DNA from: Laburnicola sp. R22_1
Taxonomy: Eukaryota; Ascomycota; Dothideomycetes; Pleosporales; Didymosphaeriaceae
NCBI GenBank assembly: GCA_014281115.1
Contig: JACONQ010000009.1
Location: 2,728,001 to 2,792,000 of the forward strand
Length of the DNA stretch: 64,000 bases
Direction of reading: 5' to 3'
The position numbers and the translations under genes were made by a program. Under the pieces are notes generated by a model. The model saw only the letters and a list, made by a program, of their open reading frames with translations, had not been told where the DNA came from and did not search any database. This document shows, one piece after another, positions 54,074 to 64,000 of the stretch (positions are counted from its first letter, which is position 1; every line of letters starts with the position of its first letter).

Positions 54074-55403
54074 ATGTCTACCACCGAGCCCAGTTCACGC
54101 AGAAGCTCGCACAGTATCTCAGCAGAATCAAACACCGACTCAGCTATCGACGTCTCAGAAGACTTCCTTCTGGGGCGATTGTTCCAGCACAAAACGCCCG
54201 TGTTGACCACCAAGCGCATCGAAAAGATCAGACTCCCCAATGTCTTCTCGTCCATCACTGCCCCAGCGGCTCGCCTCAACCCTCTCTTGAACTCGAGTGT
54301 GCCCCAAGAAGCAGACGGATGGGCCAGAACGTATGTGTACCCTCACTCAACCACCCGACCCGCGTCGCTAACACCCCATATAGCATCCTAAAGCTCGACG
54401 ACAAACAGTTCGCCCGCCACCGCAAAGCGCAATTCTCCCTTCTGGCAGCTGGTTTCGTCCCCGACGCCGACGCCTACGGCTTCCGCATCATGTGCGACTT
54501 CATGGAATGGGTCTTCTACTTCGACGACCTCTTCGACGAGGGCAACCTCCGCGAAGACCCGGCCGCCGCCAGAGACGAAGTCCAAGCTCACTTGGCGATC
54601 CACCACAACGGTCATCCCGACATTTCGCCCGAGGATCACCCCGTCCGCCACATGTACCAGGTCGTGTGGCGGAAGATCCAAGCCATCTCGTCCCTCGGTG
54701 CACAGGCGCGGTACATCCAAGGCATGCGCCACTACTTCGAGGGATGTATCGTGCAAGTCGATTCGTTCTACTGGCACACCAGGGGATACGCGGAGACGAC
54801 CTTCGACATGTTCTGGCGGGGACGTACGCATTCTGTTGGGTGTCGGCCATGCCAGGTGTTGTTAGAGTATGTTGTGTCTCACTGTGGAACGAGTGCACGG
54901 CTAACTTGTTTCGATAGACCGCTCTACAATATCACGCTTCCCGATGAACTCTGGTCGCACCCGATGATCAAAGAAGCGGAGGACACGGCGACAGTCATCA
55001 CTTTCTTGTACGCTTGTTCCACGCTCGTACACTCCTTGTTCATCCACTGATATTGCCCAGGCACAACGACATATTCTCCTACCGCAAAGAGCAGGCCGAG
55101 CCGGAGGCCGTGCCCCACAACACAATATACATCCTGCAACGCGAACGCAAACTCACGCTCCAGGAATCCTTCGACTTCGCTGGTGAACTCCTCAAGCAAG
55201 CTGTTCAGCGATGGTACTGGACTCAGCAGCATCTCCCCAGCTTTGGCGAACACGTTGACATCCAGGTGCAGCGGTATCTTAACGGTTTATTGGATCAAGT
55301 CAAAGCGAACTTGCACTGGAGTTTCGCCTCGGGGAGGTATTTCGGCAAAGACAGCAAGGACGCGAGGCGGACGATGACGCTGGATGTCCTCGTGGATGTC
55401 TAG
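54074..55403 (+). CDS. Class I terpene (sesquiterpene-type) cyclase
   Basis: Four exons (54074-54330, 54384-54866, 54918-55007, 55061-55403) with introns of 53, 51 and 53 nt close to 390 aa. The metal-binding motifs are intact: DDLFDE (Asp about 133) after FMEWVFYF, and the NSE triad as NDIFSYRKE (Asn about 279, Ser 283, Glu 287). A terminal ...SGRYFGKD supplies the RY pair typical of fungal sesquiterpene cyclases. It would ionise a prenyl diphosphate, most likely farnesyl diphosphate, to a cyclic hydrocarbon in the cytosol; the product cannot be predicted. The N-terminal 60 residues are Ser-rich and unstructured. The ATG at 54074 is chosen, but in-frame ATGs at 53999 and 54032 exist. Neighbouring acyltransferase and membrane-protein genes suggest a small cluster, although no P450 is seen. 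Confidence 0.9.
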
Positions 55404-55439
55404 ATGACAAAAACGGGTGGACATTTGCTTTGGTATGTA

Positions 55440-55640
55440 GACGGCGCCTCAGTGGCAGGAGCAAGACGAGATGGTAGTTTTGGATTCGGTCGTTAGATGG
55501 CGCCTCAGCGGCAACAGACTATGGGAAGCGCGAGCTTTGGTTTTGCATTTGGGTTCTTGCTTAGGCGGCGCTCGGATAGCGGGAGTTTGGTTTGGTATTT
55601 AGCAGACGCTCCCTTGGCGGCAAGAATAATCTCTCTGCAC
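55440..55640. repeat. Degenerate ~60-nt repeat downstream of the terpene synthase
   Basis: Four diverged units share GGCGCCTCAGTGGCA or variants (about 55443, 55499, 55563 and 55607) followed by a TTTGGTTTTG-like stretch. Non-coding. Confidence 0.6.
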
Positions 55641-56480
55641 AATACATTTGATTCGATTATGTCAACTCTTTATCATTCTGCGCAAGCAGCAGCCGCGCGT
55701 TACGTTATTGTTAACTTTAGTACCACGAGGGGCTGCTTGGGCGATTGCCTCATCACTTACAAACCGTGCCCGAACACCAGTCCAGTCTCGCTGCTTTGCT
55801 CTACTTTGCCATGTTTTCTAACAATCCAACAGCTTCCTCTAACAGCGTTTTACCATATTCCGAAAAGGTCGCGACGTCTCATCTTTTAATGTTAACTCCT
55901 TTTCCCGATTCTACGAACAACACATGCGACGCTTGAATATGGTATGCCTCCTGTCAACCCAGTCTCTTTGCTTTACCTTGGCTCACTGCGCTTTTTGCGC
56001 ACCCTTACAGCGCTCCCTCGCAGCGTATTTCCGTGCACTAAAAGGTCGCGATGTCTCGTCTTTTGAACGTAGTATGTATTGTTCCTACACGAACAACACC
56101 CCGGATTCATAGAATACGCCCCAAAATCGCCACTTAGCCGAAGTCTTGCTCATCCCAAGTCTTGTAAGCATACGCGCTTACATGACCAAAAGAGGGCTTA
56201 ATCTAAATAAAAACCTTCACCTCCTCTTAACGCACAATACGCCCCGTAATAAATCGCAGTGGGGTTACTGGCAATGCCGTGAAGAAGGCGTAATAACGTC
56301 CATCATAACGACTCTCTTCGAGACAGTTAATTCTCGACTCTTCGTACTCATTGTGCCGGCGCCTTGTTCGCCCAGTGCAGAAGCCTCCAGTACCTAGATA
56401 GCAAAAATAATCTTTCTGTTCAATACGTTTGATTCGGCGATGTTAACTCCTCTTCTCGACTTTGCATATCACTTATGCGA
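55641..56480. repeat. Diverged duplicated segments, AT-rich
   Basis: Two types of repeats are seen. An AATAATCTCTCTGCACAATA- segment (about 55626-55680) recurs at about 56406-56460. A segment with CCAGTCTC, a TTTGC-rich part, and AAAGGTCGCGACGTCTC (about 55782-55885) recurs at about 55957-56062. There is no gene. These look like old duplications or transposon remains. Confidence 0.55.
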
Positions 56481-58770
56481 CCCTTGAGCGTATTTTTCCT
56501 ACAGGCAGAAGAGACTTGGAAAGTATTGCTTGGGATCGCACTCTGCATCTTGTCTTTTCGATGTCAAGTTTATAAGCACAAGTCCTTGGGTCGATCAATA
56601 GAGTAAGGGCGTCTACCATCCTAACTCTCTCCATGGCGAGTACTCCCCAACTTAACGTAAATTATGCCTAAATTGTGCCTGCGTCTTTGCCGTACAGCAC
56701 AGAATATTAAAGCCACTAGTAAATCTCCGTCGTCTAAACGCGTACCCGCCCCTTAGCACGCCATCGCTCCCTTAACATTGTATCACTGCTTACCTAGACC
56801 ACGTTTCTCTCTTATATTTTAAAGATTCAATATCACACTCCCAAGAGTAAATTTTATTACTAGGAGGTGCGAGTACTATCTATGCTTATCTTGGGTCTTC
56901 CACTATTCGTCTAATAATGTTACCTTCGTCGACGCACTGGACAGAATAATGATTAGTCTAACACGTCTTTTGAATGTTGTGGCAGCCTTCTTAAATAGGT
57001 ATTCCGGATACTATTAATGCGTACTATTTAGATAAAAAGACTCTATATCTTCTTTCCCTATATGTAAGCATTTTAAATAAAGCAATAAAGAACTACTTGT
57101 AATTACTAACGTAACGCTCTTATATAATTCTTATTCCTTAAACTATACTATCTATCTAATAGGATAATTATTCTATAATCCTTATCCTCGCCCTTATTCT
57201 TATCCTCATCTACCTCTTTCCTCCTCCACCCCTCTTCTTCTTCTTTTCCTCCTCCTCCTCTAACCTTCCACGCCAACTAAACCTACTCCCATCCCACCCT
57301 CCTCAAAACCCGCAGCTGTATTAATACCTCTCCCTCTCTCTCCGCGCTACCTTACCTTACCTTACTTTACTAATTCAATCCTCCTATTCTCCTATCCTAA
57401 AACCCTCCCACCTTGTACCTGCCGGCCTGCCGTATGCATAATAGTGCGATGTGAAACCCTGCCCGCCCCTAGTAAGCGATAGTAGTACCACGCACGAATG
57501 GATAGATAGATGGATGTGATTCTTTCATTTTTACCCGCTGAGCAGAGTAGAGTAGCGGGGTAGTTATAGTTAAGCATGCTGTTTGTGCTTCTTCTTATTA
57601 TTAAGCGTTCGTTTGTTTGTGCTTATTTCTTTCTGTTAGCGAGGGGACTTTGTTACTACTACAATCTAATCTAATTAAACCTAATCCAATCTAATCTAAC
57701 CCAATCCAACCCAATCCAACCCAATCCAATCCAATCCAACCCAATCTAATCCAATGCTAATCAAGTCCGAGGCCAAGTCACAGACACTGCGCCTACCTAT
57801 CTCCTATACTATGCCATACCATACCACTCACTCACTTAGTTATGTAAATAACTGTTATACCTAGCATAGCATAGTATTATAGTTCCTCGATCTCAACCCC
57901 AACCTCAACCTTACTTCGCTCCGCTCCGTCCGTTTACCACAATCCAACATAATAGCGCCCCGCTCCGTCCGTTTAAAACAACACCCTAGCCATCTCAATA
58001 GCAAACCCAATCCAACCTACAACGTAACTTGACTTGACTTGACTTAACTTAACGTGACTTAACTCAACTTGCATGCGTACGTACGTAGCTAGCATACTTA
58101 CTACTCTCCAGCACCCCTACCCACGTTCCATGGCCCTATGTAGTCTATCTGTCTACTTGGTTGGCGTCTTTGTCTTCACCCCCCGCTCTCCCGACCATCC
58201 AAGACAACTAGATCCCCCATGCCACCCACCCTATTTATATTTATTCTTCCCCCTTTTAAGAGAAAAAAAATACTTATATCTTACATGCTTCATTCCACCC
58301 CCTGCCTCTCCAGACCAGATCAGAAACCGCCCTGGCCTACCCTTTTTAACAAGACAAGACAAGACAACAAGAGCACCGCATCTCCTAGGCAGACAGGCTC
58401 CTTTCCTATAAACTACTAGCCATTATTAATAATGCGTAAATTTATACTAATCCCACTAACCGAGCGAGCAAGCGAGTGAGTATACACAGCTTCTATACTA
58501 TTATTACAAGCTACTAGATGGACAGACTACCACATCCGATCTATTGCCTTGCTGCGCCGAAATACATACATACATACATACATACATATGCATACGAGAC
58601 TTAATTTCTTGATGTGCTATAGATGCTATGCTATGCATATATACACACACATATATATACACACACATATATATACACACACATATATATACACACACAT
58701 ATATATACACACACATATATATACACACACATATATATACACACACATATATATACACACACATATATAT

Positions 58771-58831
<61 letters not shown>

Positions 58832-59146
58832 ATACATAGACAAACAACCAACCAACCAAAATCCAAGACTGCCTGACTGACTGACTAGCTACAAGGCAAC
58901 CAACCAAACCAAACCAAACCAACCAACCAACCAACCAACCAAACCAACAACGTATGTATGCATGCGGGAAAAGCCCCCCCGCGCGCGCGTGCAGAATCAT
59001 CATCATCATCTTGCGGTGCTTAAGGAGAGCGGCGCGGAGACTACTTGCCAGCTGGTTGGCTGGTTGGTTAGTTGGTTAGTTGGTTAGCCTGTGCGCTTGA
59101 GGGTTGAGGGTTGAAGGTGGGTTAGTTACCAAACCTCCTGCCCAGG

Positions 59147-59177
<31 letters not shown>

Positions 59178-59387
59178 TAGACGACGTTGACAGTGACAGT
59201 GACATTCCGAACAACCAACCAAAAACCCATGCATAACGATAATAGATGTATTTATAATGCCTATTTAGCGCAAGAAAAAAAAATGAAAGATCCTATTTTC
59301 ATACACCACCCGCGCCAAGTCATCACAAGAAAAAAAAAGAAGGAAAGGAGAAAAAAACAAACAAAGGAAAACCCACTCCACACTCCA
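56481..59387. repeat. Long low-complexity tract
   Basis: About 2.9 kb with no supported gene. It holds AT-rich sequence (56800-57180), a pyrimidine tract (57185-57270), a CCAAT/CTAAT-type pentanucleotide tract (57660-57760), an ACTTG tract (58026-58070), CATA repeats (58562-58588), the TATATACACACACA array, AACC repeats (58850-58945), GGTT repeats (59052-59090) and CCAG repeats (59150-59178). Confidence 0.8.
58635..58830. repeat. Compound TATATA/CACACA microsatellite
   Basis: A 16-nt unit (CATATATATACACACA) is repeated about nine times nearly perfectly, followed by longer pure TA and CA runs. Open frames over it on both strands are artefacts of the repeat. Confidence 0.95.
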
Positions 59388-61289
59388 TCAATGCAACCCA
59401 CTCTCCCCCGTAGCAGCCATGTACTTCTGACACTCCAACAGCGTACAAACCTGCTTGCTGATCTCCTCCAACCGACTCAGCACAATGCCGTTGCCCTCGA
59501 CAAACCCATGGCACTGGTACGTGAGCTTCGTCTTGTCGCAAAACTCGCGCACGAGGCGCTGCGTCGCCCGCAAATTATGCCGCGGAATCCGCGGAAACAA
59601 GTGATGCACGGCCTGGAACTGCAGCCCGCCGTGGAAAAAGTCGAGCCAAGCGGGACAATCCACGTCCATGGTGGTGCGCAGCTGCCGCTGCGGGAACGAC
59701 TCCGTCGGCCCCAGGTCCGTCGTAGGCATCGCCCAGTGCGAGAGCGTGATTTGCACGTGCAGCACCATGGTGGCCATGTGCGACACGATGACGAAGCCGA
59801 CGCGCACGCGCCAGTCGGGCAGCGTGAGCCACACGAGCCGGTACCCGAAGAGGTACCAGTAGCACACCATGAAGGCGATTTCGACGGGCCGTGTCCACCA
59901 TGCGGCGCCTAGCTGGGCGGCGCGCGGACTCACCAGGTGCAGCCAGGAAAGCATGTACAGGTTGAAGCGGGCGAAGGCCATGATGGGGTAGTACGTGTAC
60001 TTTTGGATCGGGATGAGGAAATCGGCGGCGGCGTCCCAGACGAAGCGGAAGTTGTAGAAGGAGCTCAGGACGGATTTCATAAACGTGGGCGAGTTGGAGA
60101 AGAGCGGCGTGTTTTGGATGTCGGGGTCGTGGTGCGGGTCGTTGGTGATGAGGTGGTGCACGTTGTGCGACGACTTCCACCAGCCGATGCTGAGGCCGCA
60201 GCAGAAGTCGGCGATGAAGGCGCCGATGAGGGTGTCGGTGACGAAGTTGGACGTGATGCCCATGTGGGCGGCGTCGTGGGCGGTGAACATGATTTGTTGC
60301 TGCGCATGTTAGCATCTCTGTATTCGCAGGGAACGAATCTCTGCCCGCGAATTCGAAGGGAAACGCACCCAGAAGACGCCTAGCGCAACGGCCGACGAAA
60401 GGTACCATTGCACGTGCAAAAGGTAGAGAAACAGGCCAAAGAGCGCGGCATAGCGGATGCACTCCTTAGCGTACTCGGAGTAGCGGCACGCATACAGCCC
60501 CTCGTCCTTGATGCGCTGGTGCAGTGCGCGGTATTCCACGACGATGGCGCGCTGCGTCTCTGCGTCGACCGACGGGTTGTCCCGCAGCCCCTGTGCCTTC
60601 TCCTCGGCCTCCAGCTCCGTGGCATAGCGCATGCGCGCCGCGATCTTCTCGTCGAGGCTGGCGGGCTGGCCGGCAATGGGCGAGATGGGGACGAGGGGCT
60701 GCTTCTCGGGGTCGGGCGTGGTGGCACCGGGCCGGCGGGTGCATGTCGTGGGGGCCAGCTTCTTCTGCAGGACGACGGCGGCCTGGGCATGTCGGTCAGC
60801 AAGCAAGCACATGGCGAAAGAGGGCCACGCACCGAGGTCAGGTCCACGCTGGCGCGGCTGCGCTTGCGCGTGTCCTTGGAGGCGCGCTCTTCCTTTTTGC
60901 GCGCGGCAAGCTTCTCGTAGTAGTCCGGGGAGCGGATGGGCGGCTCGAGATTGGTCCACGGCTCGTGTACGCGGCCAATGCGGAACTTCTTCATGCACAG
61001 CAGCGTCTTCGCCGAGTGGTAGCTGGCGGGCGTCTTGTCAGCAGGCGGCGCCGACGCAGGCACGCGGGGGAGCGAGTACCCAACAAGCACCGTCGCTGCA
61101 TTCTTACATGTTCATTTCGTCGCTCGCATCTCTGCCCACCATGTGCAGCACGGCCAGGCGGCCGCCGGGGTGCATGGTGATCCAGGTGCCCAGGTCCAGC
61201 GCGTGGCCCTCATGGATGACGATGGGCTGGCCCTGGGCGATGAGACGGCCAATGTGCGCGGCATCGACGAAGCGCGTGTTTTCCGACAT
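59388..61289 (-). CDS. Sphingolipid delta-8 desaturase with cytochrome b5 domain
   Basis: Front-end desaturase of the endoplasmic reticulum that introduces the delta-8 double bond in the long-chain base of fungal glucosylceramides. Four exons (61108-61289, 60833-61022, 60369-60782, 59388-60299) with introns of 85, 50 and 69 nt close to 565 aa. The N-terminal cytochrome b5 domain carries the haem-binding HPGG (His about 40). The desaturase domain has all three histidine boxes: HDAAH (270-274), HNVHH (307-311) and the variant third box QAVHH (Q491 to H495), where Gln replaces the first His as in all b5-fused front-end desaturases. Hydrophobic stretches such as LFGLFLYLLHVQWYLSSAVALGVFW mark the membrane spans. 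The start is the ATG at 61289. The insertion between the b5 and desaturase domains is long and charged, as in other ascomycete members. Confidence 0.93.
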
Positions 61290-61725
61290 TCCAAGGGTGG
61301 CCGTCGGCGGTAGCTAGGTCGTGCCTTCGAGGGCGCGGTTGATGCAATGTTGACGTGCGGGAGGTGCAGCACACGCTGGGTCGGGCTATATAGCCAGCAA
61401 ACGGCAGCGGCAGGCGGGCCCCTTTCACACGCCGCACCACACGCCGCACACCTCAAACACGGCCGAGCTGTTGCTTCTAGGCGTGTCCAAGCGAAGCAAG
61501 CGCGCAATGCGGCAAGCGTCTGCCTTGGCACCTTGGATTCCGTGGCGCGGCGGCAGTGCTCTCGCCACAGGGACGTGAGAAGGACGCGTGCGGGCCGCCG
61601 TGAGAGGGCGCAGCAGCCGCCGTGACGCGGCCGGGGGCGTGAGAGTGTGAGAGCAGACATGCGGACGTTGGCGGACCGCTCGTACGGTGCGACGAGGATA
61701 CGAGTACGGCCAGTTAAAAAAAACA

Positions 61726-61747
61726 GGGGCAGGGGCAGGGGCAGGGG
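61726..61747 (+). repeat. GGGGCA tandem, G-quadruplex candidate
   Basis: Four runs of four G separated by CA (61726-61729, 61732-61735, 61738-61741, 61744-61747), preceded by an A-run. This fits a four-layer G-quadruplex with 2-nt loops, about 440 nt upstream of the desaturase start. Confidence 0.85.
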
Positions 61748-61897
61748 CAGTGCGAGCGGCAGGGTCCAACTAGCGCCGAGATCTCCGATCCGCGCGGCCT
61801 GGCCTGGGCGCTGCCCATCGCCGGCACCGCTCCCCACCCAATAGGCCTCGACACGGCGCCACGTGCGACATGTCGATTCGCACGCCCAGATGGGGAG

Positions 61898-61934
61898 ATG
61901 CTTGCGAAGATGCTTGCGAAGATGCTTGCGAAGA
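61898..61934. repeat. Triplicated 12-nt unit
   Basis: GATGCTTGCGAA occurs three times in direct succession, ending in a partial fourth copy. Confidence 0.9.
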
Positions 61935-62520
61935 ACGAGGAGCCGCGGGGCTGTGAACCACATCCGAGTCGGCTGCCAACGTCGGTATAAACAGGCAGGT
62001 CCCCAGTCGGGCCGGCGCCTCAGAAGGGCAGCAACGGCGGTGCGGGGGCGTGGAAGCTAACCCTAAAGGCGGCGCGCCACAACAGACTCTGTGACGTCAT
62101 GCCTGGAGCCATCAGCAGCCCGCGCCAGGGGCATGCACAGGTACAGACACAACTGCAGCGAACCCACGGTGTCGACTGCGTAGGAATTTCCCCGTGCGGA
62201 TTCACGGCCCACGGTAGCTTCCCCTCTCCTCGGTGGCCTTTCACCGCACTCACCAGCCATCGGAACGGTTGTGCTGAGCGGTGGTCGCACCGACGGGCCG
62301 TTTCTCGTCGACATGACTTGTTAGCGTCGGAGAGATAAGGATAGTGGGCCGACCATGGCGAGACGACCAAGACACCGTCAAGACACCATCAAGACACCTG
62401 CGCGCGATTGTTTTGGATTCTGAGAGCGCCCAAACAAGTGCAGGCGCGCCCAACGAACCAGATGGTGCGATTAGCGAATTAGGGTTACGTGGGCAGGAAC
62501 CAGCCCTGGAGCGGGTGCGG

Positions 62521-62860
62521 CTAGCGACGCTCAAGGTGCCATCGAGGAAGACGTGGGCAGGAAGGTGCGACGAACGACGCTCTAGGTGCCTCGAGGAAGA
62601 CGTGGGCAGGAAGGTGCGACGAACGACGCAGAGGCAGGTGCGCTGAGGCAGAGGCAACTGCGCAGCGGAAGAGGCAGGTGGGCAGGAAGGTGCGACCAAC
62701 GACGCAGAAGGCGCGCTCGACGAAGAGGCAGGTGCGCTGAGGAAGAGGCAGGCGCGCAGAGGAAGGGCAGGCGCGCTGAGGAAGAGGCAACTGCGCAGCG
62801 GAAGAGGCAGGCGCGCAGAGGAAGAAGGAAGAGCGCTCGAAAAAGAAGGGGCTGACCGAA
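62521..62860. repeat. Purine-rich minisatellite
   Basis: Irregular tandem units built from GAAGACGTGGGCAGGAAGGTG, CGACGAACGACGC and GAGGAAGAGGCAGGCGCGC. The plus strand is strongly purine-rich over more than 300 nt. Long frames over it are repeat artefacts. Confidence 0.8.
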
Positions 62861-63900
62861 AAGCTTCAGCATTGAGTCTGCGACGCTACCTTGCCCAACG
62901 CCAGTCCATCTCGCCCCTATGTAAATCGAACGAGCTCCAGCTCCATCTCTCCTTTCGCTCGCCTCTCTTCCACTGGTCGCCCGTCTCCCTGGCCTCGACA
63001 CATCCTCGCCCCCATCCGACCGCAGCAGTGCCATCTCGTCGCCCATCTCCGTCTCCTCGACACGCGGCAGAGCTGACGCATGGCGATACAGAGCTCTGCG
63101 CGACATTGCCTCATCCACCCGCTATTTGCAACCGTCGCTTCCTCTTGACGACGAGAACGTAATGATTCTTGCCATCGGGTCCACTGTCGACGATACACAT
63201 TCCTAGCATGTATTCAGGACGAACAACCGCCGGCGGTCGCACCCATGCACAATAGGTGCGTATGCGACCGAGTTCAGCACATCGTCCTCGTGCTTGTTCT
63301 GCGAGACTGCAGCACTCGTCCCTAGGCGGCCCCCGCGGCGGAACCAAATACGCACGCCAGCTTCGTCGCTCGGTCCGTCGTGTGGCCGCGATATAGCTCG
63401 ATTGCTGATGCCAGGCAAATGGACATTGTCCGGTGCGGAATGCGTGGCGGGCTTGCTTGCGACATGTCGATTTCGGCGGCGAGGCAGTTCCTGGGGCGAT
63501 ATCGTTGCTAGGCGCCATGGACGCTCTCCCACGCTCGCCCCGTCTCTGCGTCCAATCTTCAATCCACCTCTTTATCCTTCCTCATGCCTCACGCAGTATT
63601 TTCGAGTCGGCTGGAAATCGGCCGCCAGGCCTTTCTCGACCGTGTGCGCGACTGTACTTCCGTCGCCATGGCCTAGGCTTGCGGTAGGAATCCGAAACAG
63701 CTACCAATCTCGTGCATCGCACGCAGCCTTCCGAAAGCCTCCTCCCTCGTGACTCATCGCATATTCTCAGTGTCCGGGTCCGGTTTTCGCATCGCATCTC
63801 TGCAGTGCAGTGCGCAACGATGCGCTCGCTCGGCACAGTGAAGTTTGTCATTTCGTCAACTGCACTGCGGGCGGTATGGTGTGGTATGATATCAGTGGAA

Positions 63901-64000
63901 GAATGAGAGACTGAGTTGATTGTAACAAGCTAACCAGAGGATCCCTTAAGTACGAGGATCGTAGTCAGCAGCTAGTCTACATAAGGTTGGTAGTATCATG
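63901..64000 (-). repeat. Diverged LTR of the same Copia family, cut by the window end
   Basis: In reverse complement this segment aligns without large gaps to LTR positions corresponding to 25984-26086: CATGATAC, ACCAACC, ATGTAGACTAG, TACTTAAG, AGCTTGTTACAATCAACTCA and GTCTCTCATTC all recur in order, roughly 80% identical by eye. It is oriented opposite to the element at 25962-31227. The last part of the LTR (after CATTC) is not recognisable. More of the element may lie beyond the window. Confidence 0.8.

Larger units (their letters stand above)
61290..63900. other. Region without a supported gene, with short repeats
   Basis: About 2.6 kb upstream of the desaturase. GC-rich open frames on both strands are long only because of base composition. 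It contains a G-quadruplex-type repeat, a 12-nt triplication and a purine-rich minisatellite, annotated separately. From 62870 to 63900 no gene is recognised. Confidence 0.45.

Noticed and set aside
58504..59009. Open frames of 60-127 codons on both strands
   Set aside because: They translate the TATATACACACACA microsatellite and have no protein-like content.
59187..60998. Long plus- and minus-strand frames overlapping the desaturase
   Set aside because: They are shadow frames of a GC-rich gene whose true frame has all three histidine boxes.
61112..61963. 283-codon minus-strand frame upstream of the desaturase
   Set aside because: It overlaps desaturase exon 1 in another frame and runs through G-quadruplex and 12-nt repeats; no domain is recognisable.
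1..64000. CRISPR arrays, bacterial operons, rRNA genes
   Set aside because: No spacer-repeat pattern, no rRNA-like sequence, and the genes are spliced and eukaryotic.

Overview
The window looks like a filamentous ascomycete genome, most likely Dothideomycetes (Pleosporales). The basis is: spliced genes with short introns (37-164 nt, most 43-60) and CTAAC/CTRAC branch sites, a characteristic fungal gene set (YAT permease, GH115, rhodopsin-like membrane protein, class I terpene synthase, sphingolipid desaturase, 2EXR/DUF7730 and F-box proteins), and transposons carrying a CpA-to-TpA mutation signature as left by repeat-induced point mutation (RIP). The lineage is an inference; no marker gene proves it. 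Exon joins were made by eye and checked for frame closure.

Layout. 0.3-5.2 kb: an amino-acid permease and an unrecognised multi-pass membrane protein. 5.2-7.9 kb: degenerate repeats enclosing two small tandem paralogous three-exon genes (90 and 74 aa) that share upstream blocks and downstream repeat arrays; I do not know this family. 7.9-11.2 kb: a secreted GH115 alpha-glucuronidase. 12.4-14.2 kb: a decayed CPD photolyase. 17.9-21.7 kb: two divergently transcribed RING-H2 proteins. 23.1-35.7 kb: a transposon-rich stretch holding a broken pogo/Fot-type transposase, a broken host gene, a complete Ty1/Copia element (152-nt LTRs, GCATG target duplication, stop-riddled interior), a BTB protein, and a second broken pogo element with 32-bp perfect inverted repeats. 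35.9-45 kb: two paralogous F-box proteins of identical length (587 aa), each followed by a 297-nt block that is better conserved than the genes; between them lie an AT-rich relic region with a possible solo LTR and a secreted, Kex2-site-bearing repeat protein. 47-55.4 kb: a 2EXR/DUF7730-like protein, a BAHD-type acyltransferase, a rhodopsin-like membrane protein and a class I terpene synthase, possibly a small terpenoid cluster. 55.4-59.2 kb: degenerate and simple repeats. 59.4-61.3 kb: a cytochrome b5-fused sphingolipid delta-8 desaturase. The window ends inside a diverged LTR of the same Copia family.

Functionally the window mixes housekeeping or metabolic genes (permease, desaturase), plant-biomass degradation (GH115), possible specialised metabolism (terpene synthase plus acyltransferase), ubiquitin-linked adaptor families (RING, F-box, BTB) and RIP-marked mobile DNA. 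No rRNA, tRNA or CRISPR array was seen.
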